Assembly: GCF_016097555.1 (NCBI RefSeq)
Contig: NC_054712.1
Span: forward strand, 36,108,266 to 36,172,265
Reading direction: 5' to 3'
DNA from: Gigantopelta aegis
Lineage: Eukaryota; Mollusca; Gastropoda; Neomphalida; Peltospiridae
DNA length: 64,000 nt
Below the pieces are notes generated by a model, which saw only the letters and a program-made list of their open reading frames with translations, searched no databases and was not told where the DNA came from. Shown one piece after another: positions 53,361 to 64,000 of this stretch; positions within the stretch are counted from its first letter, which is position 1; each line of letters begins with the position of its first letter. The translations under genes and the position numbers were made by a program.

Positions 53361-53751
53361 TTAAAGGGACATTCCTGAGTTTGCTGCACTTTTCAAGATG
53401 TTATCGACTAACAGAGATTTTTTAACGATTGTAATTACATATCAAATATATTTTTCTGCATAAGATATTAGTGGCTGTATATTAAACGTATTTTTGATCG
53501 TTCTAATATTTGTAAAAGGTTAAATTTCATCTTATTTCCTAAAATATTGTATTTTCGTACGCACAGAATTATTTGAAGACAAAATCCAATTTGGGCTTCT
53601 TACAAATATTACGACGACCAGAAACACATTGAATATACAAACACTGATATTCTCAACAAGAAAATCTATTTAATATGTACATTTAATTGTAGAAATATTG
53701 TATTAGTCTGAAACATCTTACAATGCAGCAAACTCAGGAATGTCCTTTTAA
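53361..53751. mobile_element. piggyBac-like MITE (TTAA), 'gggacattcctgag' type
   Basis: TTAA at 53361-53364 and 53748-53751. Ends AGGGACATTCCTGAGTTTGC and GCAAACTCAGGAATGTCCTT are inverted. Confidence 0.9.
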
Positions 53752-53928
53752 GTTATAAACATAATAATTAAACTGAGCAACTACCGTATTCAAAATACAC
53801 AATTTTTAATTCATCATAAATGGAATTCTGAACGTATTATGACCATTTTCGAGACAAAATAATAGCATGTCATAATAATAATCAGTTAATGTTAATGACA
53901 CCCCAGCACAAAAATTATATCCGCTGTA

Positions 53929-54255
53929 GGAAGGAAGCAAATGATTTATTTAATGACACACTCGACACATTTTATTTACGGTTATATGGCATCAAACATA
54001 TGGTTAAGGACCACACAGATAGTGAGAGAGGAAACTCGCTGTCGCCACTTCATGAACTACTCTTTTTGATTAGCAGCAAGGGATCTTTTATTTGCACCAT
54101 CCCATAGACAGGATAACACATACCACAGCCTTTGATGTACCAGTTGTGGTGAACTGGCTGGAACGAGAAATAGCCCAAAGGGCTCACTGACCGGGATCGA
54201 TCCCAAACCGACTGCATAAAGCGAGCGCTTTACCACTGGGCTACGTCTCGCCCCC
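53929..54255 (-). repeat. SINE, A tail, full length
   Basis: All parts present on minus, from 'ggggcgagacgtagcccagt' to 'aaatgtgtcgagtgtgtcat'. Confidence 0.9.
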
Positions 54256-54358
54256 TTGATCAATGGATGATCAACATCAATACCAGAAAACTAAAATTAT
54301 CAACAAAACGGCATAGACAGCTATAGAAAGTCACATCTGGCTCTGTGCTTATAAAGGG

Positions 54359-54482
54359 GGCATTCTTATTCTACGATTAGTCGCACTGACTCGTCACACC
54401 TAAATCGAGAATGATTTTAGTGTTATACATTCTAATTTTTATAGGGCAGACAAGTCTGTGCGACTAATCAAATGAGAAAGAT
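54359..54482. mobile_element. Small palindromic MITE
   Basis: 'cgattagtcgcactgactcg' pairs with 'agtctgtgcgactaatc'. Confidence 0.7.
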
Positions 54483-54535
54483 GATAAAATTCCCAAAGTC
54501 AGACGCATGGGCGTCAAGTGAAATTTGAGAAATAA

Positions 54536-54605
54536 AGAAAGGAAGGAAATGTTTTATTTAACAACACACTCAACACATTTTATTTATGGTTATATGACGT
54601 CGGAT
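54536..54605 (-). repeat. SINE A-tail fragment
   Basis: 'ggaaatgttttatttaacaa' to 'ttatatgacgtcgga' only. Confidence 0.8.
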
Positions 54606-55353
54606 ATTTGAGAACTAAAACCCTGAAATAAAACTTAAAATTCAAATTTTTTTTGTAAAAGTTATGCTAATATTCTCAGTCAAAACCATGGGCATCAAGT
54701 CAAATGTTACAAGTAAAACCCTGGTTTTGAAATGGTAATCGTTATTGGACTCGTATCATTCAATCTGACTGGTTGGTTGTAATGACTGTATGCCGTCTGG
54801 CTCATATGAAAATTACTGTTATGATCTGCAGTTATTCCGAGCCATTCTGGACATATATTGTTGCAGCATCTGGATACGGTACTCTTTTCAACACTCTCAT
54901 ATCGAATTAAGATTCAGACATTTCCTCTCTTAGACTGAATAGTTCTGTCTCAGTACAGCTATATTGCATATTTATGGAAAGCCATTTAACATTAGAAAGA
55001 CATATTCAGTGAAGTCTACCCTGGGCATGATGTCCGACTCGTGTCAATTTGTTTATTGTAATATTTCCATGTTTTATGGGGACCCTTCCACCCTCCAAAA
55101 AGAACCCCCCACCCCCCAAAAAAACCCCAAGAAACAAAACATAACAACACAAACAAAAAACAATTCTAGCAGTGAATATATACAAATAGTGAATACAAAA
55201 ATATTGTACTTAACATTTTAATTATTATGAACAAAGTAATACAGTAATGTACAAATGTACATCAGGTAAAAAAAAGCTAAATAATATCCATGAAATAAAT
55301 TTAATTTTATAGCACTTTTTGTCAAGGCCCCAAAACCAAGGCATCACCAAATG

Positions 55354-55571
55354 TATACTGATGGAAAGAAATAAAGGGACATGCGATAAGGAACATCAAA
55401 TGTTGACTACAACCAAAATCCTCATCCACAAGTATCAGGAAATTAACCGTGTTACTGGACGTCAACCACACAGTACTGACATGTATTTCATAGAGAAATA
55501 ACTACTCTAGTAGTTAATTAACTCTTTGGTCTCAAATACCATTTATTCCCTTATTTCTTTCCATCAGTATA
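55354..55571. mobile_element. 218-bp MITE, 'tatactgatggaaag' ends, copy 1
   Basis: Inverted ends TATACTGATGGAAAGAAATA and TATTTCTTTCCATCAGTATA. TA-type insertion suggests a mariner-like origin (inference). Confidence 0.87.
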
Positions 55572-56419
55572 TAATGGTATTCACACATTTTCTGTTTATC
55601 ACCGGTACATTTTAGGTCATCTATTAACGAAAAAAAAAGAAAAAAAAGAGAAAGGATTTGTTGCCACCCAAAACTATATTTAACTGTGGATTTAAATTTT
55701 GTATACTGTTATTTTGTTTACTATCACATGTATGCAAAAAGAAATGAGAAAAAAGAAAAGAAAAAGAAATTAAAATAACAAATTACTGTCAACTATTTTT
55801 TTTTAAAGATTAGTTAAAGGACAAATAAAAATGCTAATATTTATTTCACACACTAAAACAATAAATATTTTCGTAAAAATTAATTGTTAATGTGTTAAAA
55901 AAACAGGTGCCTGTACAGTGGTGGTTTTTGGGGGTTGAATCACCCACTCGTGCAAGTTTTCTTTTTTTTAATACCATTTCCGGGAGAGAATATCTCGATT
56001 CCTCCCTATAAAATTTGCTCTTCACCGTCTAGACCTCCCGCTAAAATTTCTGGACATATGCCTGAATGATACTACATAAATATAGTATATATATAAAAAA
56101 TCACAATAGCAAGATTTTATGAAGCCTCTGGTACCTCCTGTATTGAGCAATATTTACATGCGCACACACACACACATGTATATCCAGTATATAAACAAGG
56201 TCACTTATTCTCTTTTTAGTTTATTTTCAACATTTCAACAGTAGCTGTCTTGCTCAAGGGAATGTATGTGATTCATTAAACTTCTTAACATACATGTATG
56301 TTATATCTATATACTGTTTTGAATGACGGTTTAATATGAATTCTTTAGTGGCCCACGAACATGCTGCACAATCTGTCTACTTTGCATTGTCAACAGATCA
56401 TCATTATTTACATAGAGAA

Positions 56420-56635
56420 TAACTATAGTCAGTCCCACAGGGATTGCATTTTTTTTCATACTATATAATTTACTACAAGTTATTTATTTCCGAGCCGACT
56501 GATTTGTAAATTGCATACACACATTGTATTTTTTTGTCATTTACAAAACACTTTTACTTTTCTTCTTACGTCAAACCAAACTGAAATTATTTACAAAAAA
56601 CATTTTAATAGAATGATGGGACGACTATTGTTAAT
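56420..56635. repeat. Family D repeat, copy
   Basis: 'ctatagtcagtcccacaggg' to 'gatgggacgactattg'. The uninterrupted version of 4420-4840. Confidence 0.82.
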
Positions 56636-56640
56636 AACAT

Positions 56641-56721
56641 GGGATATCGGCTTTATCCTGTGATGGTATGAATAGGAAATTTCCCTTTGTGCCTGAACAG
56701 GATGAAGCCGATATCCTACGT
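56641..56721. repeat. Short palindrome 'ggatatcggctttatcctg'
   Basis: Arms 'ggatatcggctttatcctg' and 'aggatgaagccgatatcc'. 5249-5336 carries the same left arm. Confidence 0.75.
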
Positions 56722-57125
56722 CATCAACTACCATAATCATTTTTAATAAAAAAAATTTATCCTGCAATCCATAAAAAACTATTACTTCTGTTATTTCATC
56801 TACATTGTACAATGACCTACAAGTCAAATAAATGCTTTTGTAATGTAGCCCATCTATGCATGTGAAACTTTACTTTATTTGGTACGGTAATCATAATTGG
56901 CCATTAGAAATGTTGGTTGCAGGATAAAATAATTTATTACCCTAGCAGGCACACAACCAGAGAAAGAAAAATCATATTTCACTGAGAAATGATCATACCA
57001 CTGGTAATGTACAAGGGGCCGTTCAAATATTACGTAATGCTATTTTTGTCAAAATTAAACACCCACCCACCCCCTTGTAACGCTAGACCATACACACCCC
57101 AAAATATTACGTAATGCTTGGAGAT

Positions 57126-57156
<31 letters not shown>

Positions 57157-57750
57157 CACAGACAAAGCAATGTGGCAATGTTTATTTATACCGATGATGT
57201 CATTAAAGTGACATATTGCTGTACGATGGAAAAAAACCTGCAGGTTTTCACTTGTGCCATTTTAATTGATCACCAACATATAAATACAATATTAAAATGT
57301 CTGGTGTATTAAAGCATTTCAGCTTGATTTATAATTGTTTTGGGTTTACATTTACCTCTAAAAACCTACATTATATATTGTCATGGCATGGCACGTTTAA
57401 GAGAAAACAAAATTGTGTTACGTAATGCTCTTAAATACACACCCCACCCCTTGTAATGCCACATAACACTTAGACTTACACCTCCCCCCCCCCAACCCCT
57501 AAGCGTTACGTAATATTTGAATAGCCCCCAATATTAATGGACAATTTGAAACTTACAAACTGGCCAATGCCTTTAAAAAAAAAAAGTGTTTATCTTTTTG
57601 TTGGTTCTAAATATGACATCACGATTTGGTAAACATACACAATGAGGTCACATACTGAGTTTGCATTTATGCCTCAGTTTTTATTGTTAAATTTGTAATT
57701 AATCATTATTTCAATACAATTCATTTACACATTTTGTGAAGAGAATAAAT

Positions 57751-59631
57751 ATCCCAAACAAAAATTGCAAGCTTAATAAATAGCTGGTAACAACCTTGTG
57801 GCAAGGTAGTAACTACCGCGTTTCGAGCTAGTATTTGGAACCTTTTTACAACCTTGCCGCAAGCTTGCGACGAGCTTCTTGCAACCTTGCGACGAGCTTC
57901 CTGCAAGCTTATTCAGTTTAAGCTAGTATTTGGAACCTTTTTGCAACCTTGCGACGAGCTTGCCGCAAGCTTGTTGCAACCTTGCCGCAAGCTTGCGGGA
58001 AGCTTGTTGCAACCTTGTGACGAGCTTCCCGCAAGCGTATTCAGTTTAAGCTAGTATTTGGAACCTTTTTACAACCTTGCTGCAAGCTTGCGACGAGCTT
58101 CCCGCAAGCTTGCGACAAGCTACCCGCACGCTTGCGACGAGCTTCCCGCAACCTTGCAACAAGCTTCCTGCAAGCTTGCGACGATCTACCTACAAGCTTG
58201 CATCAGTGGCAGCCATCTTGCATCTTGTATAATTCTTTAAAAAACACAACAATGGTTTTAAAGTGAAAAACATGAACAGTTGAAACAAAAAAATAGGTGC
58301 TACATGTTGTCAGATACTTAGGCTACAAAATTAGCTTACCTGTCTGACAGACATGTTCCATTTATGTGGGATAGTCTTGACTAAACTAATATGCTAAAAA
58401 GCTCCTGGTCCTATATTTCTTCTTCTTCTTCTTCTTTTAGGTTATATTCCTCCACTATCTGGAGATCCACACTGTGGTGTAGTGATTTGTTTGTTTTTTC
58501 TTGTTTTCTTTTTTCTACTGTTCCACCAAGCAGGATTCAACCAAACTTGGTCCAAATGATCCTCTTATAGACCTGACCAAGTGTTGTTATTTTTCAGGCC
58601 AATAAAAATTCCAAGATGGCCGCCCTGGCCTCTGAATAACTGAGACATTTTTAACTTTTACTCAAGTTCAACCATGCAAATTTAAACCATATGTATTCCT
58701 AATGATCCTCTCATGGCCCTGACCAAGTTTGTTATTTTTTCGGGCAGATTTAAAATCAAGATCGCTTCCCTGGCCTCTGATTGAAAGAGACATTTTTTTG
58801 CTTCTTTTCAAGATCCACCAGGCAGGTTTCAATCAAACTTAGTCCAAATGATTCTCTCATGACTTACTAAGTGTTGTTATTTTTGTGGCTGATTCAAAAT
58901 CCAAGATGGCCACCCTGGCCTCTGATTGGCTCAGACATTTTCAACATCTTCTCAAATTCCACCAGGCTAATTTCAACCAAAACATGGCCCATGTCATCCT
59001 CTCATGGCCATGCATATGTTATTATTTATGGGGCCAATTGAAAATCCAATTATTACAAGATGATTCTGTTTTAACCATATTGTATTATCATTCGTATGTA
59101 TTAATATATTAATTTTGTTTTAATTATTATTGTAAATACTATCTAAATATGTAACATGTATGTTTGGTTGTTTAGCCACTGTTCCCACTGAATTTGATAA
59201 ATCATATGAGAAGTTATGAATTAAAAAAAAAATAACCATGAAAATGATTTGGACTTATACATGCAGCAAGCTTACAAAAATGAAAACATGCTTGCGGGAA
59301 GCTTGCACAGTTGAAGATATGCATGCAGCAAGCTTGCAAAATGAAAACATGCTTGCGGGAAGCTTGCACAGTTGAAGATATGCTTGCAGCAAGCTAGCAA
59401 AAATGAAAACATGCTTGCGGGAAGCTTGCACATTTGAAGATATGCATGCAGCAAGCTTGCACATGCTTTCACAAATGAAAACATGCATGCGGCAAGCTTG
59501 CAGAAATACTGACTACCTTACGCGAGCTAAATGTTAGCTTGCAAATAGCTTGCATTGCTTGTACTACCTTGTAACAACCTTGTAACTACCTTGCAACAAC
59601 CTAGCCGCAAGCATGCATTTTTGTTTGGGAT
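57751..59631. mobile_element. Fold-back element with 'gcaagcttgcgacgagcttcc' arrays
   Basis: Ends ATCCCAAACAAAAATTGCAA and ATGCATTTTTGTTTGGGAT. The left array (57780-58205) and right array (59262-59620) consist of 'gcaagcttgc' / 'gcgacgagcttcc' units. The interior holds a 146-bp tandem repeat. No transposase seen. Confidence 0.85.
58518..59060 (+). repeat. 146-bp tandem repeat, ~3.7 units
   Basis: Units start at about 58521, 58667, 58813 and 58957 with 'ttccaccaggcaggattcaa' variants. Each contains 'aatccaagatggc' and 'cctggcctctgattg'. Confidence 0.88.
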
Positions 59632-60245
59632 AACTTTAATTTTTTTTTATCTGCAAATATTAATAAAATACTATAGGAACACACGAGAAAAAAAAGAAGC
59701 AAAAAAATAGAAGTTAAATAGAATAACAAACTCACTAAAGTTTGTGACAAGTGAAAATTATTTTACTTGGGGTAAATAAATTTCATAATAACTATCATCC
59801 TCTATATTCTTATTCAACACAAGTACACATAATACTGAGCATCGCACTAGGACAAAATATTACAACATAAACATGGCAAAAGGTTTAAGACCTGCTCATA
59901 GTTTAGACTAAATACAAAAGAAATTTGCCCGTGAAGCTAAAAAATCCCCCCCTACCCCTCCAGTAGCAATTCTTCATAGCTATCAAAACACATAAAGTTA
60001 AATATATGTAGCCTATCGCTCACCACAAATAAGATCACACAAATTTTGAACTGTTACACTCCAAACATCTGAAATAATCTTTGGAAAATGCCTACATGTA
60101 TTTGATATCCTTAAACTTTGTGTGCATGACAATTAATAACATATACATGTAACTTAGTAACATGGGGTAAATCAAACTTTCGTATTTGAGAGGAGTGAGC
60201 ACGTCCATGCCCCTGTGCTGCTAACAATGCATGCAGTATGAGAAC

Positions 60246-60800
60246 GAGTTGTTTAATGACACATTTATTTATTAATTATCGGCTACTGGATGTCAAACAT
60301 TTAATAATTGTGACATAATTCAGTCTTAGAAAAAAAAATCAGAAACATTTAGCAGCAAGGGATCTTTTATATGCACTTTCCCAAAGACAGGATAGCACAT
60401 ACCACAGCTTACAGTGGTAGAAATAAGCAGAATGTTTTACTAGTCTACCAGACAAATACATCTAGAAATCTACTTATCCGCCAATATTTTTACTTGTCCA
60501 AATAGACAGATTATTTTATTAAAGTACCAGTGATGCTGTTTTTGATTGCTCAAAATGAAACTGTAAAGAACATTTTCACTTGTCCAAATAGATGGATTAT
60601 TTTATTAAAGTACCAGTGATGATGTTTTTGATTGCTCAAAATGAAACTGTACAGAAAAATTTTACTTGTCCACTGGACAACCATCAAGGTACATTGTGCT
60701 TGTCGAAATAGATTTCCACTTGTCAGGACAAATGGACAAGTACTTACATGTATTTCGAACACTGATACATACCACAGCCTTTAATATACTGATGAAATTA
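60246..60800 (-). repeat. SINE, B tail, split by a 355-bp insertion
   Basis: The SINE runs 60246-60410 and resumes at about 60765 with 'cataccacagcctttaatat'. The sequence 'cataccacagc' is present on both sides. Confidence 0.82.
60411..60764. mobile_element. Insertion with 87-bp internal duplication
   Basis: Flanked by the duplicated 'cataccacagc'. Contains two tandem copies of 'acttgtccaaatagac' through 'ctcaaaatgaaactgta' (60492, 60579). Class unknown. Confidence 0.75.
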
Positions 60801-60993
60801 AATAAGGGACCACATTCAATTCACTATTACTATTAGAGTAACTATGCCTGCATAAAATACTGAGATGTAATGTGGCATTGAATGTCGATACTGCATCACT
60901 GAATGTCAGTAACCCCGTTAACTTCCTGATTCTATGGATGAGGGCTCTTAGGTAGCAGTCATTATTTACCCTTATTTTTTTTTATCAGTATAT
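60785..60993. mobile_element. ~209-bp MITE, 'tatactgatg' ends, copy 2
   Basis: Ends 'atactgatgaaattaaataa' and 'ttatttttttttatcagtat'. Same family as 55354-55571. Confidence 0.75.
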
Positions 60994-61122
60994 CAGTCTG
61001 AGGAGTGCAGTGATGTGTACATTTATTTTCACCAGGTCATTTTTCCTCTCTCCCCAAGGGGGTTGAAAAATATAATTATATCCTGGCAAGGGAGCCCTGC
61101 TGTTATTTGTGCTACAGGGCTC

Positions 61123-61307
61123 GTGCAGGGTAAGCACTGGCACTCGCCAATTGCGAATTTCAAAAACAATTGGCGAACTTTATTTTGATTTGGCGAAGTA
61201 ATTTTATGAAATAATTGATATTTTGTTAGAAAATATCTGGTTTTCTGCAAGTTTTTAAGTTTAATAGATAATTTAGCGAAATTGCCTACTTACCCAGAGC
61301 TAGCCCT
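61123..61307. mobile_element. ~180-bp MITE, gctagctctgg ends, copy 2
   Basis: 'cagggtaagcactggcactc' and 'cccagagctagccctg'. Matches 20549-20728. Confidence 0.75.
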
Positions 61308-61710
61308 GCTCGTGGATCCTTAAACTGGCTCTAGTGAGTCAGTCTTTGTACTCATGGTTTGTAAACCACAGGTCTCTCAACACACACCATCAGATGGTTC
61401 TATTGTCATTCAAATCAACACCATTTACAAAACAGACTGTGACTATTTTGTTCCAAGAACAAAAATGTGCACATGCACTGACAAACAGCAAACAAAACCA
61501 AACGATAACATTATTTATGAACTATAACCCGCAATACATGTATGTGGACTTCAAAGAAATATGAAAATAATGAAATGTTGCAATTACTGAAATCAGTGAC
61601 TAACATAATTACCGGTATTCTAATTCATTTTATTTACATCAAAGTCATAAATTTCCGTAACTTTTCCATAGTGAAGTTAAAAAAACCCCATGATTTTCTA
61701 AAGGTTTTAA

Positions 61711-61860
61711 GATCCTGGGCCTATATTATTGAAGCTATCTTAGAGCTAGGAAATCGCAAAACCATCATAGGCTGTGACGTCACAACAGCACACACCATAG
61801 TGATGTAATAGCTTACAGTGGGTTTTACGATTTCCCAGGAAAATAAATATGGGCCCAGGA
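61711..61860. mobile_element. Palindromic MITE with cctgggcc ends
   Basis: 'cctgggcctatattattg' pairs with 'aaataaatatgggcccagg'. Inner arms 'aggaaatcgcaaaacc' / 'gggttttacgatttcc'. Confidence 0.8.
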
Positions 61861-61904
61861 AAATATGCTGATCAATTTCCAAAACATTTCAAAATGTATG
61901 ATAC

Positions 61905-62115
61905 TATAGTCCATCCCATCCTCCAACAAAATTGATTTTTGTAAATAATTTCAGTTTGGTTTGACGTAAGAAGAAAAGTAAGTGTTTTGGAAATAAAATG
62001 AAAATACTATTTTTGGGTGCAATTTAGAAAACAATCAGCTCAGCAATAAATAGCTTGTAGTAAATTCCACAGTATGAAAAAAGCCGTTCCCTGTGGCAAT
62101 GACTATAGTAGTTAT
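61905..62115 (-). repeat. Family D repeat, inverted copy
   Basis: 'tatagtccatcccatcctcc' to 'ccgttccctgtggcaatgac', the reverse of 4420-4840. Confidence 0.82.
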
Positions 62116-62175
62116 GTAATTACATGTATGTACAGGACAGATTAACTAACTATTGCTCTAAGCCATCTGACTTAA

Positions 62176-62571
62176 GTAAAGTAAAGTAAAGTTTGTTTTT
62201 ATTTAACGACGCCACTAGAGCACATTGATTTTTAATCTTATCATCGGCTATTGGACGTCAAACATATGGTCATTCTGACACTGTTTTTAGAGGAAACCCG
62301 CTGTCGCCACATAGGCTACTCTTCTTTACGACAGGCAGCAAGGGATCTTTTATTTGCGCTTCCCACAGGCAGGATAGCACAAACCATGGCCTTTGTTGAA
62401 CCAGTTATGGATCACTGGTCAGTGCAAGTGGTTTACACCTACCCATTGAGCCTTGCGGAGCACTCACTCAGGGTTTGGAGTCGGTATCTGGATTAAAAAT
62501 CCCATGCCTCGACTGGGATCCGAACCCAGTACCTACCAGCCTGTAGACCGATGACCTGCCACGACGCCGGT
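62176..62571 (-). repeat. Young SINE, C head with B tail
   Basis: C head and body are joined to a B tail ('agtttgtttttatttaacga', 'gccactagagcacattgatt'). Flanked by a perfect 13-bp duplication ccatctgacttaa (62163-62175, 62572-62584). Confidence 0.94.
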
Positions 62572-62714
62572 CCATCTGACTTAATGCTGCTAGGTAACGA
62601 GTTCCTATCCCACCTGAGGCAATGGAGAAGGATCTTTCATTCCCATACTCCAACCCAGAGTGACTGAATCACTAGACTCAATGGGTAGGTGTATAGGGTC
62701 ACATATACTGAGAT

Positions 62715-63103
62715 TAGGATCTCCACGAGTCCAAAATATAGGACTCTAGTACTCGAGGGTCAAACTCGACCCAGACCCGAGTACCCGACACTTAGATTAG
62801 ATAATAATGAGACTAAGGAATAAAGTAAAATAACATTATGAATATTCATTCCAGTGCTGGACATGAATACCAAATCATGCCATTGTATTGCATTTAGAAA
62901 CCGATTGATACATTCAGTATTGTGAACGATGGGCAGTCAGATTAAAAACAGAAACTAGTTCATGATCATATAATTATTGTGTAACTTTTTTTGCTGATTA
63001 GTTACTGCCGAAATTAATGCTCTATACTGTCTCACTTGTACGGGTACTAGAGTCTTGCTAGACTCGGAGCGTGCCCAAGTACTTGAGTACTCGTGGAGAC
63101 CCA
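62715..63103. mobile_element. hAT-like non-autonomous element, copy 3
   Basis: Ends TAGGATCTCCACGAGTCCAA and ACTCGTGGAGACCCA. Interior as in 48519-48893. No clear target duplication. Confidence 0.82.
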
Positions 63104-64000
63104 CTTGTCAAGTGTGATTATGGGCGCATCTCCTAAGTGTATATGGCCCATCGTTGGGGATGATTACTTGGCAAACATTACAGGATCTGTGTTATCCAGG
63201 CTTGGGTGATACCAATATACCTCAACTGACAGCAAACGTGGAGCACAAACCTGTCCAGTAATTCCATACTAAAAGGCAAATTCTCTGCCTTCACAATTCA
63301 TATAATCGTCATCCATATATGTTCATGATATCAACAAAAACAAATGTCTTTCTTACTGTGCTAAATAAGAAATAATGTAATAGTGGAGCTAATTTTAATT
63401 AGATTGGGTCTCTGTATTAGTTACCTACTAAGTTTGATGACAGTCACTTTTCACACCCTTGTTTTGGCTTTGTACACAATAAATATAGCATATCTTACTG
63501 TAATTTCACTTGAAATCCATATTTCGTAAAAGGTACAATTTTTTAATCACAAGATTTTCTTCAAACACATTCAGATGCATTAATAATGTTCAAACAAAAA
63601 AATTTCAATAGCAAGTTTGCACTGGAATTTTTCCATCATTCTTAAAATGGAAACGTCATGTACCCAGTGTATGGTTATTGTAAGGCGATTCAAAGTGACG
63701 TCATTGGAATATTGACGTAATTCAAATTCAAAATTAGCTATATTATTACAATGCTTCGCCACATTAAAATAAAAACTGGTCTACTAACCTTGACCCCTGT
63801 CAAATTTCTATAACAAGCAGACATTGTTTACAGGTTGGTATTTTGTTATTTTTCATAATTCTGGACAAAATATTAATTTTAAGTTTCAAAAGATGAAAGA
63901 AATAAAAAGTACCTTTCTTCAAATATATCATATCAAAAAATTACCATTGGATATGTTTTATTTACTGTGTGCGAAGCCAAAAGAAGGGTGCGAAAAGTGA

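Larger units (their letters stand above)
51211..64000. other. Right-hand region without recognisable gene
   Basis: 12.8 kb with only short frames, none recognised. 51211-52383 and 56160-57100 look mostly single-copy and AT-rich. The rest is listed separately: MITEs, SINEs, poly-C (57127-57154), fold-back and hAT-like elements. 63110-64000 is AT-rich, with only the terminal arm 'gtggagctaattttaattag' (63380) of the 32386 family. Confidence 0.6.

Noticed and set aside
58885-59112. 75-codon frame inside the 57751-59631 element
   Set aside because: It lies in the 146-bp tandem repeat and is not conserved in the neighbouring units.

Overview
This is eukaryotic, animal DNA. It is AT-rich, has intron-split genes with GT-AG junctions, and is loaded with tRNA-headed SINEs, MITEs, fold-back elements and microsatellites. 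The repeats (a SINE whose head reads 'acgtagcccagtggtaaagc') and the gene repertoire point to a mollusc, probably a gastropod. That placement is inference from remembered repeat families, not a search. I saw no convincing retroviral, LTR or Polinton remains.

Five host genes can be read. (1) 705-8180, minus: neuroguidin (NGDN, Sas10/Utp3/C1D family), six exons from the start codon; the last exons lie beyond the left edge. (2) 10099-11358, minus: a one-coding-exon small-conductance Ca2+-activated K+ (SK/KCNN-like) channel. (3) 17730-26335, minus: complete cathepsin Z/X in seven coding exons, 314 codons, with three CACATG E-boxes just upstream of the ATG. (4) 29451-37668, minus: a complete ten-exon secreted chymotrypsin-fold serine protease of 473 residues. 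Its N-terminal ~195-residue module resembles, from memory, the accessory C-terminal module of some alpha-amylases, and a 15-nt microexon joins it to the protease. (5) 49208-50569, plus: a second SK-like channel whose large exon starts at a splice acceptor; its upstream exon was not found. In 2, 3 and 4 phases were checked exon by exon and join without a break, as they do in the part of 1 that is present.

Layout: 0-8.2 kb NGDN with introns full of SINEs and MITEs; 8.2-10.1 kb a decayed tandem-repeat field running into the end of SK gene 1; 11.4-17.7 kb intergenic repeats; 17.7-26.3 kb cathepsin Z, whose first intron holds a nested stack of fold-back elements; 26.4-29.4 kb SINEs and hairpins; 29.4-37.7 kb the protease; 37.7-49.2 kb minisatellites, a repeated GGTCGTA...TACGACC motif, a large inverted repeat and SINEs; 49.2-51.2 kb SK gene 2 and its tandemly copied 3' end; 51.2-64 kb no recognisable gene, only repeats.

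The most interesting points are the accessory-module/protease fusion, the independent tandem duplication of the 3' coding end in both SK paralogs, a modular SINE system in which heads and tails are exchanged, and several unrelated elements with one architecture: terminal inverted repeats built from arrays of short subrepeats. The genes do not form a pathway; cathepsin Z and the secreted protease are simply neighbours on one strand.
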